Positions 9,157 through 18,045 of a stretch of DNA of 64,000 bases are shown here, piece by piece (the first letter of the stretch is position 1; each line of letters begins with the position of its first letter). The translations under genes and the position numbers were made by a program. The notes beneath the pieces are model-generated. The model was not told the DNA's origin. It ran no database searches and saw only the letters and a list, made by a program, of their open reading frames with translations. The stretch is taken from positions 1 through 64,000 of the forward strand of contig CAZJOM010000009.1 of NCBI GenBank assembly GCA_964547645.1, read 5' to 3'. The DNA is from SZUA-430 sp964547645 (GTDB lineage: Bacteria; Pseudomonadota; Alphaproteobacteria; Micropepsales; Micropepsaceae).

Positions 9157-9264
9157 GAGGCTTTGAGTCGCTCCACCAGGAAAGCGCCGGATTGAGGGTC
9201 CCCATTCAGGCCAAGTCAATGTTTTCTTTGCAGCATCCCAAAGCCTTGGCCTAAAGAAGCAACC
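9157..9264. promoter_or_regulatory. Divergent metX / hisC promoter region
   Basis: This 108-base gap must hold promoters for both operons. On the minus strand, TTGACT followed 17 bases later by CTCAAT is a weak sigma70-like pair for metX. Just before the metX ATG, GCTTT and AAAGC can pair and place GGTGGAG, a plausible ribosome binding site, in the loop. I do not see the SAM-II riboswitch core. Confidence 0.4.
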
Positions 9265-10344
9265 ATGAAACCGGTACCGGGAATATTGGACATTGACCCC
9301 TACGTCGGCGGCCGCGCCAGCGCCGGCGGGGCCACGCGCATCTTTAAGCTTTCGGCGAACGAGACGCCCTTGGGGGCAAGCCCGAAGGCCGTGGCCGCGT
9401 TCAAGGCCGCGGCCGACAACCTGCATCTTTACCCTGAAGGCAGCGCCGCCGAACTCCGCCGCGCAATCGGCGAGGCGTTCGACTTGAGCCCCGACCGCAT
9501 CGTATGTGGCAACGGTTCCGACGAGATCTTGCACCTACTCCCGCAGATCTATGCCGGCACCGGCGACGAAGTTCTGTTCAGCGAGCACGGCTTCTTGGTC
9601 TACCGGATCGCCGCACTCGCCGCGAGTGCGACGCCTGTCGCCGCGCCGGAGCCTAACCTAGTCACCGACGTTGACGAACTTCTGAAGCGCGTCACCCCGC
9701 GTACGAAGATCGTCTTCATCGCCAATCCGAACAACCCGACCGGCAGCTACAACACCCGCGCCGAGTTGCGGCGCCTGCACGCGGGTCTTCCGAAGGATTG
9801 TCTGTTGGTGATCGACGCGGCCTACGCGGATTACGTCAACCGCAACGACTACGACAGCGGGCTCGAACTCGCCGCGACGACCGAGAACACCGTGATGACG
9901 CGGACGTTCTCGAAGATCCACGGCCTCGCCGCGTTGCGCGTCGGTTGGGCCTACGGGTCGGATGCGGTTGTCGACGCGCTGAACCGAATCCGTGGGCCCT
10001 TCAACGTTTCAGCCGCAGGTCAGGCCGCCGCTGTCGCCGCGATCGGCGACAAGGCATTTGTGGCGGAAGCCGCGGCATATAACCAGAAGTGGCTGCACTG
10101 GCTGGCCGAACGCATCACGGCTGCCGGCTTGAAGGTGCGCTCAAGCGTCGGGAACTTTCTCTTGATCGAATTCGACGCGACGGGCGCCAAGACCGCGGCG
10201 AAAGCCGACCAGTTTCTGATCGAGCGCGGTGTGATCCTTCGCGGTGTCGCCGCCTATGGCCTGCCGAATTGCCTGCGGATTTCCGTCGGCACCGAAGAGG
10301 GCAATCATGCTGCCGTCGCCGCTCTTGAAGAGTTCATGAAATGA
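9265..10344 (+). CDS. hisC: Histidinol-phosphate aminotransferase
   Basis: The 359-residue protein is a class I/II PLP aminotransferase. Motifs: KLSANETPLGASP at the N-terminus, NGSDEILHLL near residue 78, FIANPNNPTG near 151, DAAYADY near 177, and TRTFSKIHGLAALRVG near 213 with the PLP-binding Lys. It makes histidinol phosphate from imidazole acetol phosphate. Alphaproteobacterial members next to tyrC can also act on aromatic amino acid precursors; the adjacency supports a role in phenylalanine/tyrosine synthesis as well. Its stop overlaps the start of the next gene by 4 bases (ATGA), so the two are translationally coupled. Confidence 0.93.
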   Translation: MKPVPGILDIDPYVGGRASAGGATRIFKLSANETPLGASPKAVAAFKAAADNLHLYPEGSAAELRRAIGEAFDLSPDRIVCGNGSDEILHLLPQIYAGTGDEVLFSEHGFLVYRIAALAASATPVAAPEPNLVTDVDELLKRVTPRTKIVFIANPNNPTGSYNTRAELRRLHAGLPKDCLLVIDAAYADYVNRNDYDSGLELAATTENTVMTRTFSKIHGLAALRVGWAYGSDAVVDALNRIRGPFNVSAAGQAAAVAAIGDKAFVAEAAAYNQKWLHWLAERITAAGLKVRSSVGNFLLIEFDATGAKTAAKADQFLIERGVILRGVAAYGLPNCLRISVGTEEGNHAAVAALEEFMK

Positions 10345-11270
10345 CGACCCGTACCGGCCCGCTTTTCACGAAGGTAGCGCTGTTGGGCCTGGGCCTGATC
10401 GGCTCGTCCATGGCCCACGCGATGCGGCGCGGCAGCTTGGCCGGACACATCGCCGGTCACGCGCACACGGAAGCAACCCGCAAGCGCGCCGGTGAAATCG
10501 GCTTCTGCCACTCGATCCACGAAGATCCGAAGGACGCTGTGCGCGACGCTGACCTCGTCGTGCTTTGCACGCCCGTCGGCGCTTTCGGCGATGTCGCGCA
10601 GGCGGCGGCAGCAGCGCTGAAACCCGGCGCAATCGTCACCGACGTCGGCTCCGTCAAGATGGCCGTCGTTCGCGATGTCGGCCCGCATGTGCCAGCTGGC
10701 GTCCACTTCATTCCAGGCCACCCGATCGCAGGTACCGAGCACTCCGGTCCCGACGCCGGCTTCGCCGAATTGTTCGACGGCCGCTGGTGCATCCTCACCC
10801 CTCCTGCCGGCACCGACGAAGGCGCGGTCGAGAAACTCTCGACCTTTTGGCGCGGTCTCGGTTCGCGCGTCGAAGTGATGGACCCGAAACACCACGACCT
10901 CGTGCTCGCCATCACCAGCCACGTGCCTCACTTGATCGCCTACAACATCGTGGGCACCGCGAGCGACCTGGAGCAGGTCACGCAAGGCGAAGTGATCAAG
11001 TTCTCGGCCGGCGGCTTCCGCGACTTCACCCGTATTGCGGCCAGCGATCCCACTATGTGGCGCGACGTCTTCCTCAACAACCGCGAAGCGGTGCTCGAAG
11101 TCTTGGGCCGCTTCTCTGAAGACCTCTCCCGCCTGCAGCGTGCGATCCGCTGGGGCGAAGGCGACATGCTGTTCGACCTCTTCACCCGCACCCGCGCCAT
11201 CCGCCGTGAAGTCATCGATGCCGGCCAAGACACTGCCGCCGTCAACTTCGGCCGCGACAAGAAGAAGTAA
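10341..11270 (+). CDS. tyrC: Prephenate/arogenate dehydrogenase family protein
   Basis: The 309-residue protein has an N-terminal Rossmann fold with LLGLGLIGSSMA (GxGxxG) near residue 12, ADLVVLCTPVGAF near 72, TDVGSVK near 100, and HFIPGHPIAGTEHSG near 121, the substrate-binding signature of prephenate dehydrogenases, followed by ITSHVPHLIAY. It oxidises prephenate or arogenate in tyrosine synthesis with NAD(P)+. It overlaps hisC by 4 bases, forming an aromatic amino acid operon. The substrate preference cannot be decided from sequence; tyrC is used because of the alphaproteobacterial context. Confidence 0.92.
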   Translation: MTTRTGPLFTKVALLGLGLIGSSMAHAMRRGSLAGHIAGHAHTEATRKRAGEIGFCHSIHEDPKDAVRDADLVVLCTPVGAFGDVAQAAAAALKPGAIVTDVGSVKMAVVRDVGPHVPAGVHFIPGHPIAGTEHSGPDAGFAELFDGRWCILTPPAGTDEGAVEKLSTFWRGLGSRVEVMDPKHHDLVLAITSHVPHLIAYNIVGTASDLEQVTQGEVIKFSAGGFRDFTRIAASDPTMWRDVFLNNREAVLEVLGRFSEDLSRLQRAIRWGEGDMLFDLFTRTRAIRREVIDAGQDTAAVNFGRDKKK

Positions 11271-11276
11271 TCGGTC

Positions 11277-12413
11277 TTAAGGCGTCGCAGGCTCGGCCGG
11301 CAGCGCGGGCTGCGCCACAACAGGCGTCGGTACGATCGTTGCGACCTTCGCAGGACCTAGGTAAACCGCGCCTTGCTCAATGCGCATTGGCACAGACACC
11401 CGCCGTTGTGCGTCGCCGCTCATGAAGGCCAGAACGTCGAGCACCTTCTTCGTCAGAGCGCGCGTCTCCGTGTTTATCAACCCCTGCGCCTCAAGCAATT
11501 CCAAGATGCGCGGGTGATTGCCGAGCTTCAGGTTGAACTTTCCCTCGGGCAGCGACTGCTGGTCCAGCTTGAACTCCCCAGTCGCCGCAACCGAAACGCC
11601 GCCCCATTCGAGTTCAAGCTTCCGGATCTCAATCGGCGTGCCTGTGCGCCGCCACTCGGCAAACAGTATTGCGGCCGACGCTTCCGGCAAGTTCGCTGGC
11701 AACTTCGCCGCCGCATCGATGTCGACCAGCGCGATCGTCGGACCGAGCGGCAAGTCCAGATTGCCCTGCAGCGCCACATTGTTGAGCCGCACCAACAGCT
11801 CGACCTGCGGCAACGGCTCGCCCTCGTGCGCCTCCGAAACGTTGAAGCCACCCGACGCCTGATCGACGATGAAGTTCACATCGGTCGCATCAAGCTTCGC
11901 TTTACCGGTTAGTCGCTCGATGTCGATACCGATTCGCGTTTCCGCTGTGTTGAGACCTCTCACGTTCACTAGCGCCTTGTCGGCCCGAACATCGGTCTCG
12001 ACCCAACGCTCACGCGCGTAGAAGAAATGCTGCTGACCCTCGAGCGACACCTCGACTTGGCCCAGCGACAGCGGATGCACGTTCACGACCACGCGCTCGC
12101 TGTCCCACGCGGTCGCGCGATCCGGCGCCGTGAAATGCAAGGCGCCCACCGTGGTCTCGACGCGATAGGGAAACCCACGCGTGGTAAGCGCATCCCAGCT
12201 CAAGTCGCGCCCGGCCTCGCGCTGCGCTGTCTGCAGCTGGCCGATCTGGTCGCGCACGCTGTCGGCCACGACGCGCCACCACCAGCCGTAACCAGCCAGC
12301 ACAACCGCAATCAGCACGATCGGTGCGATAATCCATAGGACGGAGAGATGGCTGCCGAGGCGAGCCCGAACCCAATCCAACGCCTCTCGCAGTTGACTCA
12401 GAATCCCGCTCAC
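11277..12413 (-). CDS. DUF2125-family periplasmic protein
   Basis: The 378-residue protein has one N-terminal membrane helix at about residues 22-45 (LWIIAPIVLIAVVLAG then YGWWWR), followed by a long beta-rich domain. This layout and the start of the soluble part, W-x4-L-x-TRGFPYR, match the DUF2125 family common in alphaproteobacteria. It is probably anchored in the inner membrane with its bulk in the periplasm; the function is unknown. The C-terminus is Ala/Pro-rich. The start is GTG 12413. It lies 25 bases downstream of nrdJ on the same strand and converges with tyrC. Confidence 0.8.
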   Translation of the reverse strand: MSGILSQLREALDWVRARLGSHLSVLWIIAPIVLIAVVLAGYGWWWRVVADSVRDQIGQLQTAQREAGRDLSWDALTTRGFPYRVETTVGALHFTAPDRATAWDSERVVVNVHPLSLGQVEVSLEGQQHFFYARERWVETDVRADKALVNVRGLNTAETRIGIDIERLTGKAKLDATDVNFIVDQASGGFNVSEAHEGEPLPQVELLVRLNNVALQGNLDLPLGPTIALVDIDAAAKLPANLPEASAAILFAEWRRTGTPIEIRKLELEWGGVSVAATGEFKLDQQSLPEGKFNLKLGNHPRILELLEAQGLINTETRALTKKVLDVLAFMSGDAQRRVSVPMRIEQGAVYLGPAKVATIVPTPVVAQPALPAEPATP

Positions 12414-12438
12414 ATCGTCCGCGACCCGGCCGCCCCCT

Positions 12439-14820
12439 TCAGCTGCACCGCGAGTAGCCGCAGTTCATGCACGTGTCGCAGCCCTCGATCCGCGTCAGAC
12501 TCGGACTCGAGCAGCGCGGGCAGAACTTGAACGACTGACCCAGCGCCCCGCTGGACTCGCCGCGGCTTTCCTCAGACCCGCCAGCAGGCATCCGTTCAGC
12601 AATGCTCGCGACCTTCTGCTGCGGACCGTAGCTCGGCGTCGGTTTGTTCAAGAACCCGATCGCAAGCATGTGCTCCTCGATCACGCCGCCGATTGCGGCC
12701 AGCAGCGACGGCACATACTGCCGATTCACCCATTGCCCGCCGCGCGGGTCGAAAACCGCCTTCAGCTCCTCGACGACGAACGAAACGTCGCCGCCGCGCC
12801 GGAACACGGCCGAGATCATCCGCGTCAGCGCCACGGTCCAGGCGTAGTGCTCCATGTTCTTGGAGTTGATGAAAATCTCGAACGGCCGCCGGCGCCCGCC
12901 TTCGACGACATCGTTGATGGTGATGTAGATCGCGTGATCCGACTCCGGCCACCGCACCTTGTACGTCGTGCCCGGCAGCGCCTCCGGCCGATCGAGCGGC
13001 CGCGCGATATAGACCACGCCGCCGTCGCCCGTTGGCCGAGCGCGCGCCGGTGCCGGCGCAAATACTTCGGATGGCGCCGTCATCACGGCCTCAAGCTTCG
13101 GCGCAGGCTTCGCTTCATCCAAGCTCAAAATAGAACCCGTGATGTCGTTCGGCCGCCACGTCGTGCATCCCTTGCAGCCGCTCTCATACGCGCGCAGATA
13201 AACGTCCTTGAACGTATCGAACGAGATGTCGGCCGGGCAGTTCACCGTCTTCGAAATCGAACTGTCGACGTACTTCTGCGTTGCCGCCTGCACCGCGACA
13301 TGTGCAGCCGGCGTCAGGTCTTGCGCGTTGACGAAGTAGTCGGGCAGGGGACCATCACCCATCCGCTCGCGGTAGAGGCGGTGTGCGTAGTCCTCGACCA
13401 ACTCATCCGCCTTCTCGCCGCCCGCCTTCGTAATCTTGCGTTTATAGGAATACGCGAACACCGGCTCGATCCCGCTCGACACGTTCTCCGCCAAAAGCGA
13501 GATCGTTCCCGTCGGCGCAATTGAGGTCAGCAGCGCATTGCGCACGCCGAATGCCGCGATCTGATTGCGCACATCCTCGTCCAAGCCGCGCACCGTATCG
13601 CCGCCCAGGAACTTGTCCCGGTCGAACAATGGGAACGCACCTTTCTCCGACGCAATCTCGCTCGACGCCAGATAGGCCGCGCGCCGCATCGTCTTGCACC
13701 AGCGTTCGATCAGCGCAATCGACTCCGGTGCGCCGTACCGCGCCCGGCACATGATCAGCGCATCGGCAAGTCCCGTGACTCCAAGCCCGATCCGCCGCTT
13801 CTGCTTTGCCTCACGCTCCTGCGCCGGCAACGGATAGTTCGAAACGTCGATCACGTCGTCGAGGAAGCGCACCGCCACCCGAGTCAACGCGTCGAGTTCT
13901 TTCTCGTCGAGCGCAGCCTCGGCCGTGAAAGGGCGCTTGATCAACTTCGTCAGATTGATCGAACCCAGCAGGCACGCGCCATAGGGCGGTAGCGGCTGCT
14001 CCCCGCACGGGTTTGTTGCTGCGATTTCTTCAGCGTACCACAGATTGTTGCGCTGGTTGATCCGGTCGATGAAAACGACCCCAGGCTCCGCATAGGCGTA
14101 AGTCGACGCCATAATACGGTCCCATAACCCGCGCGCCGACACCGTGCGGTAGACCTTCCCGCCGAAAACCAGGTCCCACGCCCGATCGTCCTTCACCGCC
14201 TGCATGAACTTGTCGGTGACAAGGACCGAGAGATTGAAGTTGCGCAACCGCTCCTTGTCGCGCTTGGCCTCGATGAACGCTTCGATATCCGGATGATCAC
14301 AGCGCAGCGTCGCCATCATCGCGCCGCGCCGCGACCCCGCCGACATGATCGTGCGGCACATCGAATCCCACACATCCATGAACGAGACCGGACCCGACGC
14401 ATCTGCACCCACGCCCTTCACCGCGGCACCGGAGGGCCGCAGCGTGGAGAAGTCGTGCCCGGTGCCGCCGCCCTGCTGCATGGTCAGCGCGGCTTCCTTC
14501 AAATTGTCGAAGATGCCCGACATATCGTCGGGGATCGTGCCCATCACAAAGCAATTGAACAGCGTGACTGAGCGGCCGGATCCCGCGCCGGCCAGCACGC
14601 GGCCCGCCGGCAAAAATCGAAAGTCGCTAAGCGCACTTGCGAACTCGTCGCTCCACCGCGCGCGATGCTCCGACTTCTCAGCAAGCGCAACCGCTCCCGC
14701 GACCCGCGCCCACGTGTCCTCGACCGTCTCGTCGGGCTGCGCAACCCCCGAGCCCTTCAGCCGGTACTTCAGATCCCAGATCTGACGCGAAATATCGGCA
14801 AGCTCAGCCATCGACGGCAC
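12439..14820 (-). CDS. nrdJ: Adenosylcobalamin-dependent ribonucleotide reductase (class II)
   Basis: This 793-residue protein reduces ribonucleotides to deoxyribonucleotides with an adenosylcobalamin radical, so it works with or without oxygen. Visible are TLFNCFVMGTIPDD near residue 86, GGGTGHDFS near 116, AGSRRGAMM near 160, the active-site ATNPCGEQPLPP near 272, SIAPTGTISLLA near 455 and KTVNCPADIS near 533. The C-terminus ends in a zinc-ribbon (FCPRCSS, then CDTCMNCGYSRC) used for thiol regeneration in this subgroup. The start is GTG 14820 or ATG 14811; GGTGAGGG just upstream fits the ATG better. The B12 supply links it to the adenosyltransferase at 37 kb. No class I or III enzyme is seen in the window. 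Confidence 0.96.
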   Translation of the reverse strand: MPSMAELADISRQIWDLKYRLKGSGVAQPDETVEDTWARVAGAVALAEKSEHRARWSDEFASALSDFRFLPAGRVLAGAGSGRSVTLFNCFVMGTIPDDMSGIFDNLKEAALTMQQGGGTGHDFSTLRPSGAAVKGVGADASGPVSFMDVWDSMCRTIMSAGSRRGAMMATLRCDHPDIEAFIEAKRDKERLRNFNLSVLVTDKFMQAVKDDRAWDLVFGGKVYRTVSARGLWDRIMASTYAYAEPGVVFIDRINQRNNLWYAEEIAATNPCGEQPLPPYGACLLGSINLTKLIKRPFTAEAALDEKELDALTRVAVRFLDDVIDVSNYPLPAQEREAKQKRRIGLGVTGLADALIMCRARYGAPESIALIERWCKTMRRAAYLASSEIASEKGAFPLFDRDKFLGGDTVRGLDEDVRNQIAAFGVRNALLTSIAPTGTISLLAENVSSGIEPVFAYSYKRKITKAGGEKADELVEDYAHRLYRERMGDGPLPDYFVNAQDLTPAAHVAVQAATQKYVDSSISKTVNCPADISFDTFKDVYLRAYESGCKGCTTWRPNDITGSILSLDEAKPAPKLEAVMTAPSEVFAPAPARARPTGDGGVVYIARPLDRPEALPGTTYKVRWPESDHAIYITINDVVEGGRRRPFEIFINSKNMEHYAWTVALTRMISAVFRRGGDVSFVVEELKAVFDPRGGQWVNRQYVPSLLAAIGGVIEEHMLAIGFLNKPTPSYGPQQKVASIAERMPAGGSEESRGESSGALGQSFKFCPRCSSPSLTRIEGCDTCMNCGYSRCS

Positions 14821-14922
14821 GCACCCTCACCAAAGTTTTTGGAGGCGAGAACTCTAGCTCAACCCCGAAAGTAGGGCAACGAATCGTTCTTGCTGCGTTC
14901 TCTGCGGCTTTCGCGAGCCGCC

Positions 14923-15720
14923 TTAACCAGCAGCGTTGGGCTGAAAGCCGCCCTCAGCGAGCAGCCGGTTCGTGGCTTCTTCGAGCCGTCGCTGCAGCTC
15001 CGCCATGAATTCGTGCCGCTTCAAGCCCGCGGGGATCGCCGGTAGAAACTCGACAATGATCCGCCCGGGCTTCCGCAAGAACCCACGCCGCGGCCAGAAC
15101 AGCGCCGAGTTATGCGCCATCGGCACGCACGGAACATCGAGCGCGCCATAGAGTGCCGCAACGCCGGGCTTGTAGTCGGGCTCGGCACCCATCGGCCGAC
15201 GCGTACCCTCCGGGAAGATCACGATCGATCGGCCTTCCGCCAACCGCGCTTTCGCGGCGGCAAGCATCGAGCGGATCGATTTCACCCCGGCTTCGCGATC
15301 GACGATGATCATCTTTGCCTTGCGCGCATACCAACCGTAGCCGGGGATCATCAAAAGCTGCCGTTTCATCACGGTCGCCGGGTGATGAACCAGCACGTGC
15401 GCCGCCACGGTCTCCCACATTGAGAGGTGCTTGCCGGCAATGATCGCAGCACCTTGCGGCAGGTTCTCGCGCCCGCGCACTTCGTAGTCGAGGCCCACGA
15501 TATGCCTCAACAGCCAAAAGCTCACGCGCGCCCAGGTCTCCTGACCGTCCAGCACAACGCGCCGGTCGAGCAGCAGCGCCGGGATGTAGGCCAGATTGAT
15601 GATTGTCGAAAACGTCCAGAATGCGGCCTGGAACAAGAGGGAGCGGAGCGCGACCAAGCGGATACTCGAGCGTCGTTGCAAGATCGGATGAGTTATCGCG
15701 ACCGCGCCCTGCGCGCGCAA
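14923..15720 (-). CDS. plsC: 1-acyl-sn-glycerol-3-phosphate acyltransferase
   Basis: A PlsC-family membrane acyltransferase that makes phosphatidic acid from lysophosphatidic acid. After an N-terminal membrane helix, motif I is KHLSMWET: the usual His-x4-Asp appears as His-x4-Glu, which I recall in other alphaproteobacterial members. The acceptor-binding GYGWYARKAKMI and IVIFPEGTRRP (motif III) follow, then the VPMAHNS region. The frame is open to 15840 inside the upstream ydcF gene. The real start is probably a TTG (15720 or 15681) near or after the ydcF stop at 15728, so the N-terminus is uncertain. It is the last gene of the ftsE-ftsX-HAD-ydcF-plsC operon. Confidence 0.87.
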   Translation of the reverse strand: MRAQGAVAITHPILQRRSSIRLVALRSLLFQAAFWTFSTIINLAYIPALLLDRRVVLDGQETWARVSFWLLRHIVGLDYEVRGRENLPQGAAIIAGKHLSMWETVAAHVLVHHPATVMKRQLLMIPGYGWYARKAKMIIVDREAGVKSIRSMLAAAKARLAEGRSIVIFPEGTRRPMGAEPDYKPGVAALYGALDVPCVPMAHNSALFWPRRGFLRKPGRIIVEFLPAIPAGLKRHEFMAELQRRLEEATNRLLAEGGFQPNAAG

Positions 15721-15727
15721 GCCCGCA

Positions 15728-16432
15728 CTACTGGGCGACGCTCGTAGCGGCAGATTCGACAGGTTTCGGCGCCCCCGGCGCTGGTTCGATCGTGGTCGGG
15801 CCGACCGCCGGTGCCGCTTTGCTCCAGAACTCGGTCGCAAACGCCACCCGGACCGTCGAACCCAAGAGCTTCACATACTCCCACGCCAGTACGCCGGTCG
15901 TCAGCGGATCATGCCACCAGCCGTCGAGTTGCACGCTCTCGGGAAAGACGGGATAGGCCACCAACTTCACATCAGGCATCGTCGCATGCAGCTCAAGCAA
16001 GCTGCGCGGCATGTGGTAACTCGCGGTCACCACGATCAGCGACTTATAGCCATGCTCCTCCGCCCACGACGCAGTCTCGCTTGCGTTGCCGATCGTGCTC
16101 TCCGCGCCCCGGCCGAGATCGACACAGCACGCAGCGCGCTGCGCGGGTTGGCCCACGGCCTCCAAGAGTTCCTGCCGCGTCGTTTCAGCGTGTACGCCAG
16201 AGATCAAAAGCCGGTCGCCCTTGCCACGATCGAGCAATTCCAGCGCCGCGCTCAGTCGTTCCGCGCCGCCGGTCAAGGCGACGATCGCTTCGGCATTCTC
16301 CGGATCAATCGATGTGCGCGCGAGGCTCCACACGAAAATCGGAAAGCCAAGCGCCGCGACGACAAACGTCGCCACGGCTACGCGAAATGCGAAACCGATC
16401 AACGCCAATCCTCCCGATGGCTCGGAATGCAC
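15728..16432 (-). CDS. YdcF family (DUF218) membrane-anchored protein
   Basis: One N-terminal membrane helix is followed by the DUF218 domain: AEAIVALTGGAERLSAALELL, LISGVH, a conserved E/N/A stretch (NASETASWAEEHGYKSLIVVTA) and SYHMPRSLLEL. Members of this group are thought to act in envelope polysaccharide or peptidoglycan metabolism (the SanA/ElyC relatives), but the reaction is unknown. The frame is open to 16501, overlapping the HAD gene. GTG 16432 has GGAG 10 bases upstream, and a TTG at 16402 with GGGAGGA upstream is also possible. Its place between ftsX and plsC is conserved in alphaproteobacteria. A second YdcF protein is encoded at 37.8 kb. Confidence 0.87.
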   Translation of the reverse strand: MHSEPSGGLALIGFAFRVAVATFVVAALGFPIFVWSLARTSIDPENAEAIVALTGGAERLSAALELLDRGKGDRLLISGVHAETTRQELLEAVGQPAQRAACCVDLGRGAESTIGNASETASWAEEHGYKSLIVVTASYHMPRSLLELHATMPDVKLVAYPVFPESVQLDGWWHDPLTTGVLAWEYVKLLGSTVRVAFATEFWSKAAPAVGPTTIEPAPGAPKPVESAATSVAQ

Positions 16433-16454
16433 TGCATTGTTGCTCCGGCATAGT

Positions 16455-17000
16455 TCAGCGATCAGCCAACAAGGCTTGGACCGCATGGGCCGCTGAATCA
16501 TAAACCGAGACCGGCAAAATGTCCTGCGGCAGGCCCTGAGCTTGTACCAGGGCGCCTTTACCAGTTCTAACCAGGATTGGCGCCACCTGGGCCGCCCGCG
16601 CCGCCTGAAGGTCGCTCAATTGGTCGCCGATCATCACTGTTTCGTGCGCGGCGGCGCGAAAATGCAACAGCGCCTCACGCAGCATCCCGGGCCCGGGTTT
16701 CCGCCGTTCGCTGGCCACCCACGGCGCATCAGTGCAGGTCAGAAGCAGATCCAACCGCGCCCCGCCGGCGGCGAGTTCCGATCTCAGTTTCGCGTTGATG
16801 CGCTCCATCATCTCGGCCGAGATTATTCCGCGACCAACCGCCGATTGATTGCTCACGATCGCGACCTTGATCTGTGCCGCATTGAGCCGCGCCACCGCTT
16901 CCGCAGCGCCCGCGATCATCACCAGTTCACCCGGATGCTTGATGCAATCGTCGCGATCTTCGCTCAGCACGCCGTCGCGACCGAGCAGAACGACCTTCAT
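16455..17000 (-). CDS. HAD-IIIA (GmhB-like) phosphatase with a substituted nucleophile
   Basis: The 181-residue protein follows ftsX with an ATGA overlap. HAD motif II (VSNQS), motif III (RRKPGPGML) and motif IV (MIGDQLSD) are present and in the order of histidinol/heptose bisphosphate phosphatases. Motif I, however, reads LLGRDGVL where the family has LDRDG: the first Asp, the phosphorylated nucleophile, is Gly (codon GGT, one base from GAT). The Cys cluster that binds zinc in classical GmhB is also absent. Unless this is a sequence error, the protein should not work as an ordinary HAD phosphatase. The reading frame upstream of 17000 belongs to ftsX in another frame and is not part of this gene. 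Confidence 0.85.
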   Translation of the reverse strand: MKVVLLGRDGVLSEDRDDCIKHPGELVMIAGAAEAVARLNAAQIKVAIVSNQSAVGRGIISAEMMERINAKLRSELAAGGARLDLLLTCTDAPWVASERRKPGPGMLREALLHFRAAAHETVMIGDQLSDLQAARAAQVAPILVRTGKGALVQAQGLPQDILPVSVYDSAAHAVQALLADR

Positions 17001-18045
17001 GGCATGCGGCCGAGAACGCGTAAGACCGTGTACCGTGCCGTCCACATCGCAATCAGCCCGATCACCAGCGGTACGCCCAACAGCCAAACGTAGTGAAACG
17101 GCGAACTGACGAGCTGAGGCAGATACTGTGCCCCAACGGGAGCTTCGCGGCTGTCCCAAAAGAAGCTGCTCCCGACGAGCGTCGCCGCCGCCAGCAGCAG
17201 CCCGATCACACCGCCGCGTAGGCCCAGCCACAAGAAGTGCCGTTGAAATTCGTTGGCGATGAACACGTCCCGCGCACCGATCATGTGCACGACCTCCACG
17301 ATCTCGCGATGCGCCTGCAGCCCCGCTTGCGTGGCGAAGATCACGATCGCAAAGGTCGCAAGCGCAATCAGCAACAACACCGCCCACCCGACCGCTTCAG
17401 ACGACGCTGCGAATGCGGCAAGCTCTTGGTTCCACCGTTGATGGTCGTCAAGCACGGCTCCAGGAACACCGTCTGCCAGCGCACGTCCAAGCCCCTCAAG
17501 TTCCACCGGCCGTCCCGGCGTTAGGATCACTTCGATGAGCTGCGGCACCGGCAGATCGGCCATCACATTGCCGCCGCCGAGCCAGGGCTCCAGCATCTTG
17601 GCCGATTCCTCGCGGCTGATCGCGCGGGCGGAGAAGATGCCCGGCCAATTGCGCACCAACCGCAGNNNNNNNNNNNNNNNNNNNNNNNNNNNNNNNNNNN
17701 NNNNNNNNNNNNNNNNNNNNNNNNNNNNNNNNNNNNNNNNNNNNNNNNNNNNNNNNNNNNNNNNNCGCGGCTGATCGCGCGGGCGGAGAAGATGCCCGGC
17801 CAATTGCGCACCAACCGCAGGGCTTCTTTCACCTGATCGTCGGGCGCAATTTGCGCGGAAGGTAGCAACTGCACCGTCACCGAGCCCGACAACCCGTCGG
17901 TCCATTCCGTGGCCAGCCGGCTCAGCGTCAACACGAACCCCAGCGCCAAGCAGGCAAGAAAGCTCATCACTGCCACGATCGTGTGCAGCGTTGTGCCGGA
18001 CGCGCTGTCCGCCGGCATCAGTCCCGATGGCGCTCCTGGGTTCAC
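16997..18045 (-). CDS. ftsX: Cell division protein FtsX, interrupted by an assembly gap
   Basis: FtsX is the membrane subunit of FtsEX, which activates peptidoglycan hydrolases at the septum. The N-terminus (from GTG 18045) has one membrane helix (MSFLACLALGFVL), then a periplasmic loop. The C-terminal half has three helices, including LLIALATFAIVIFA and the conserved VEVVHMIGA. 100 N at 17666-17765 split the gene. The 55 bases on each side of the N are identical (17611-17665 and 17766-17820). Removing one copy plus the N (155 bases) joins the two frames into 297 codons plus stop, a normal FtsX length. The start overlaps the ftsE stop (GTGA) and the stop overlaps the HAD start. Confidence 0.93.
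17611..17820. repeat. Artefactual 55-bp direct repeat flanking the gap
   Basis: Bases 17611-17665 and 17766-17820 are identical and lie immediately on each side of the N run. Collapsing them restores the ftsX frame, so this is a contig-end overlap and not a biological repeat. Confidence 0.92.
17666..17765. other. 100-N scaffold gap
   Basis: A run of exactly 100 N, the usual placeholder for a gap of unknown size. The flanking 55-base duplication shows that the contigs overlap, so no sequence is actually missing. Confidence 0.97.

Noticed and set aside
9157..9264. SAM-II riboswitch upstream of metX
   Set aside because: The conserved GATTTG, GCTTGCAGCC and GCTAAA-type blocks are not present in the right order; only a small hairpin is seen.
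14821..14922. Cobalamin riboswitch before nrdJ
   Set aside because: The GCCACTG B12-box core is absent and the 102-base gap is too short for the full aptamer.
17001..17387. N-terminal extension of the HAD phosphatase
   Set aside because: This part is ftsX read in another frame; the family start is the ATG at 17000.
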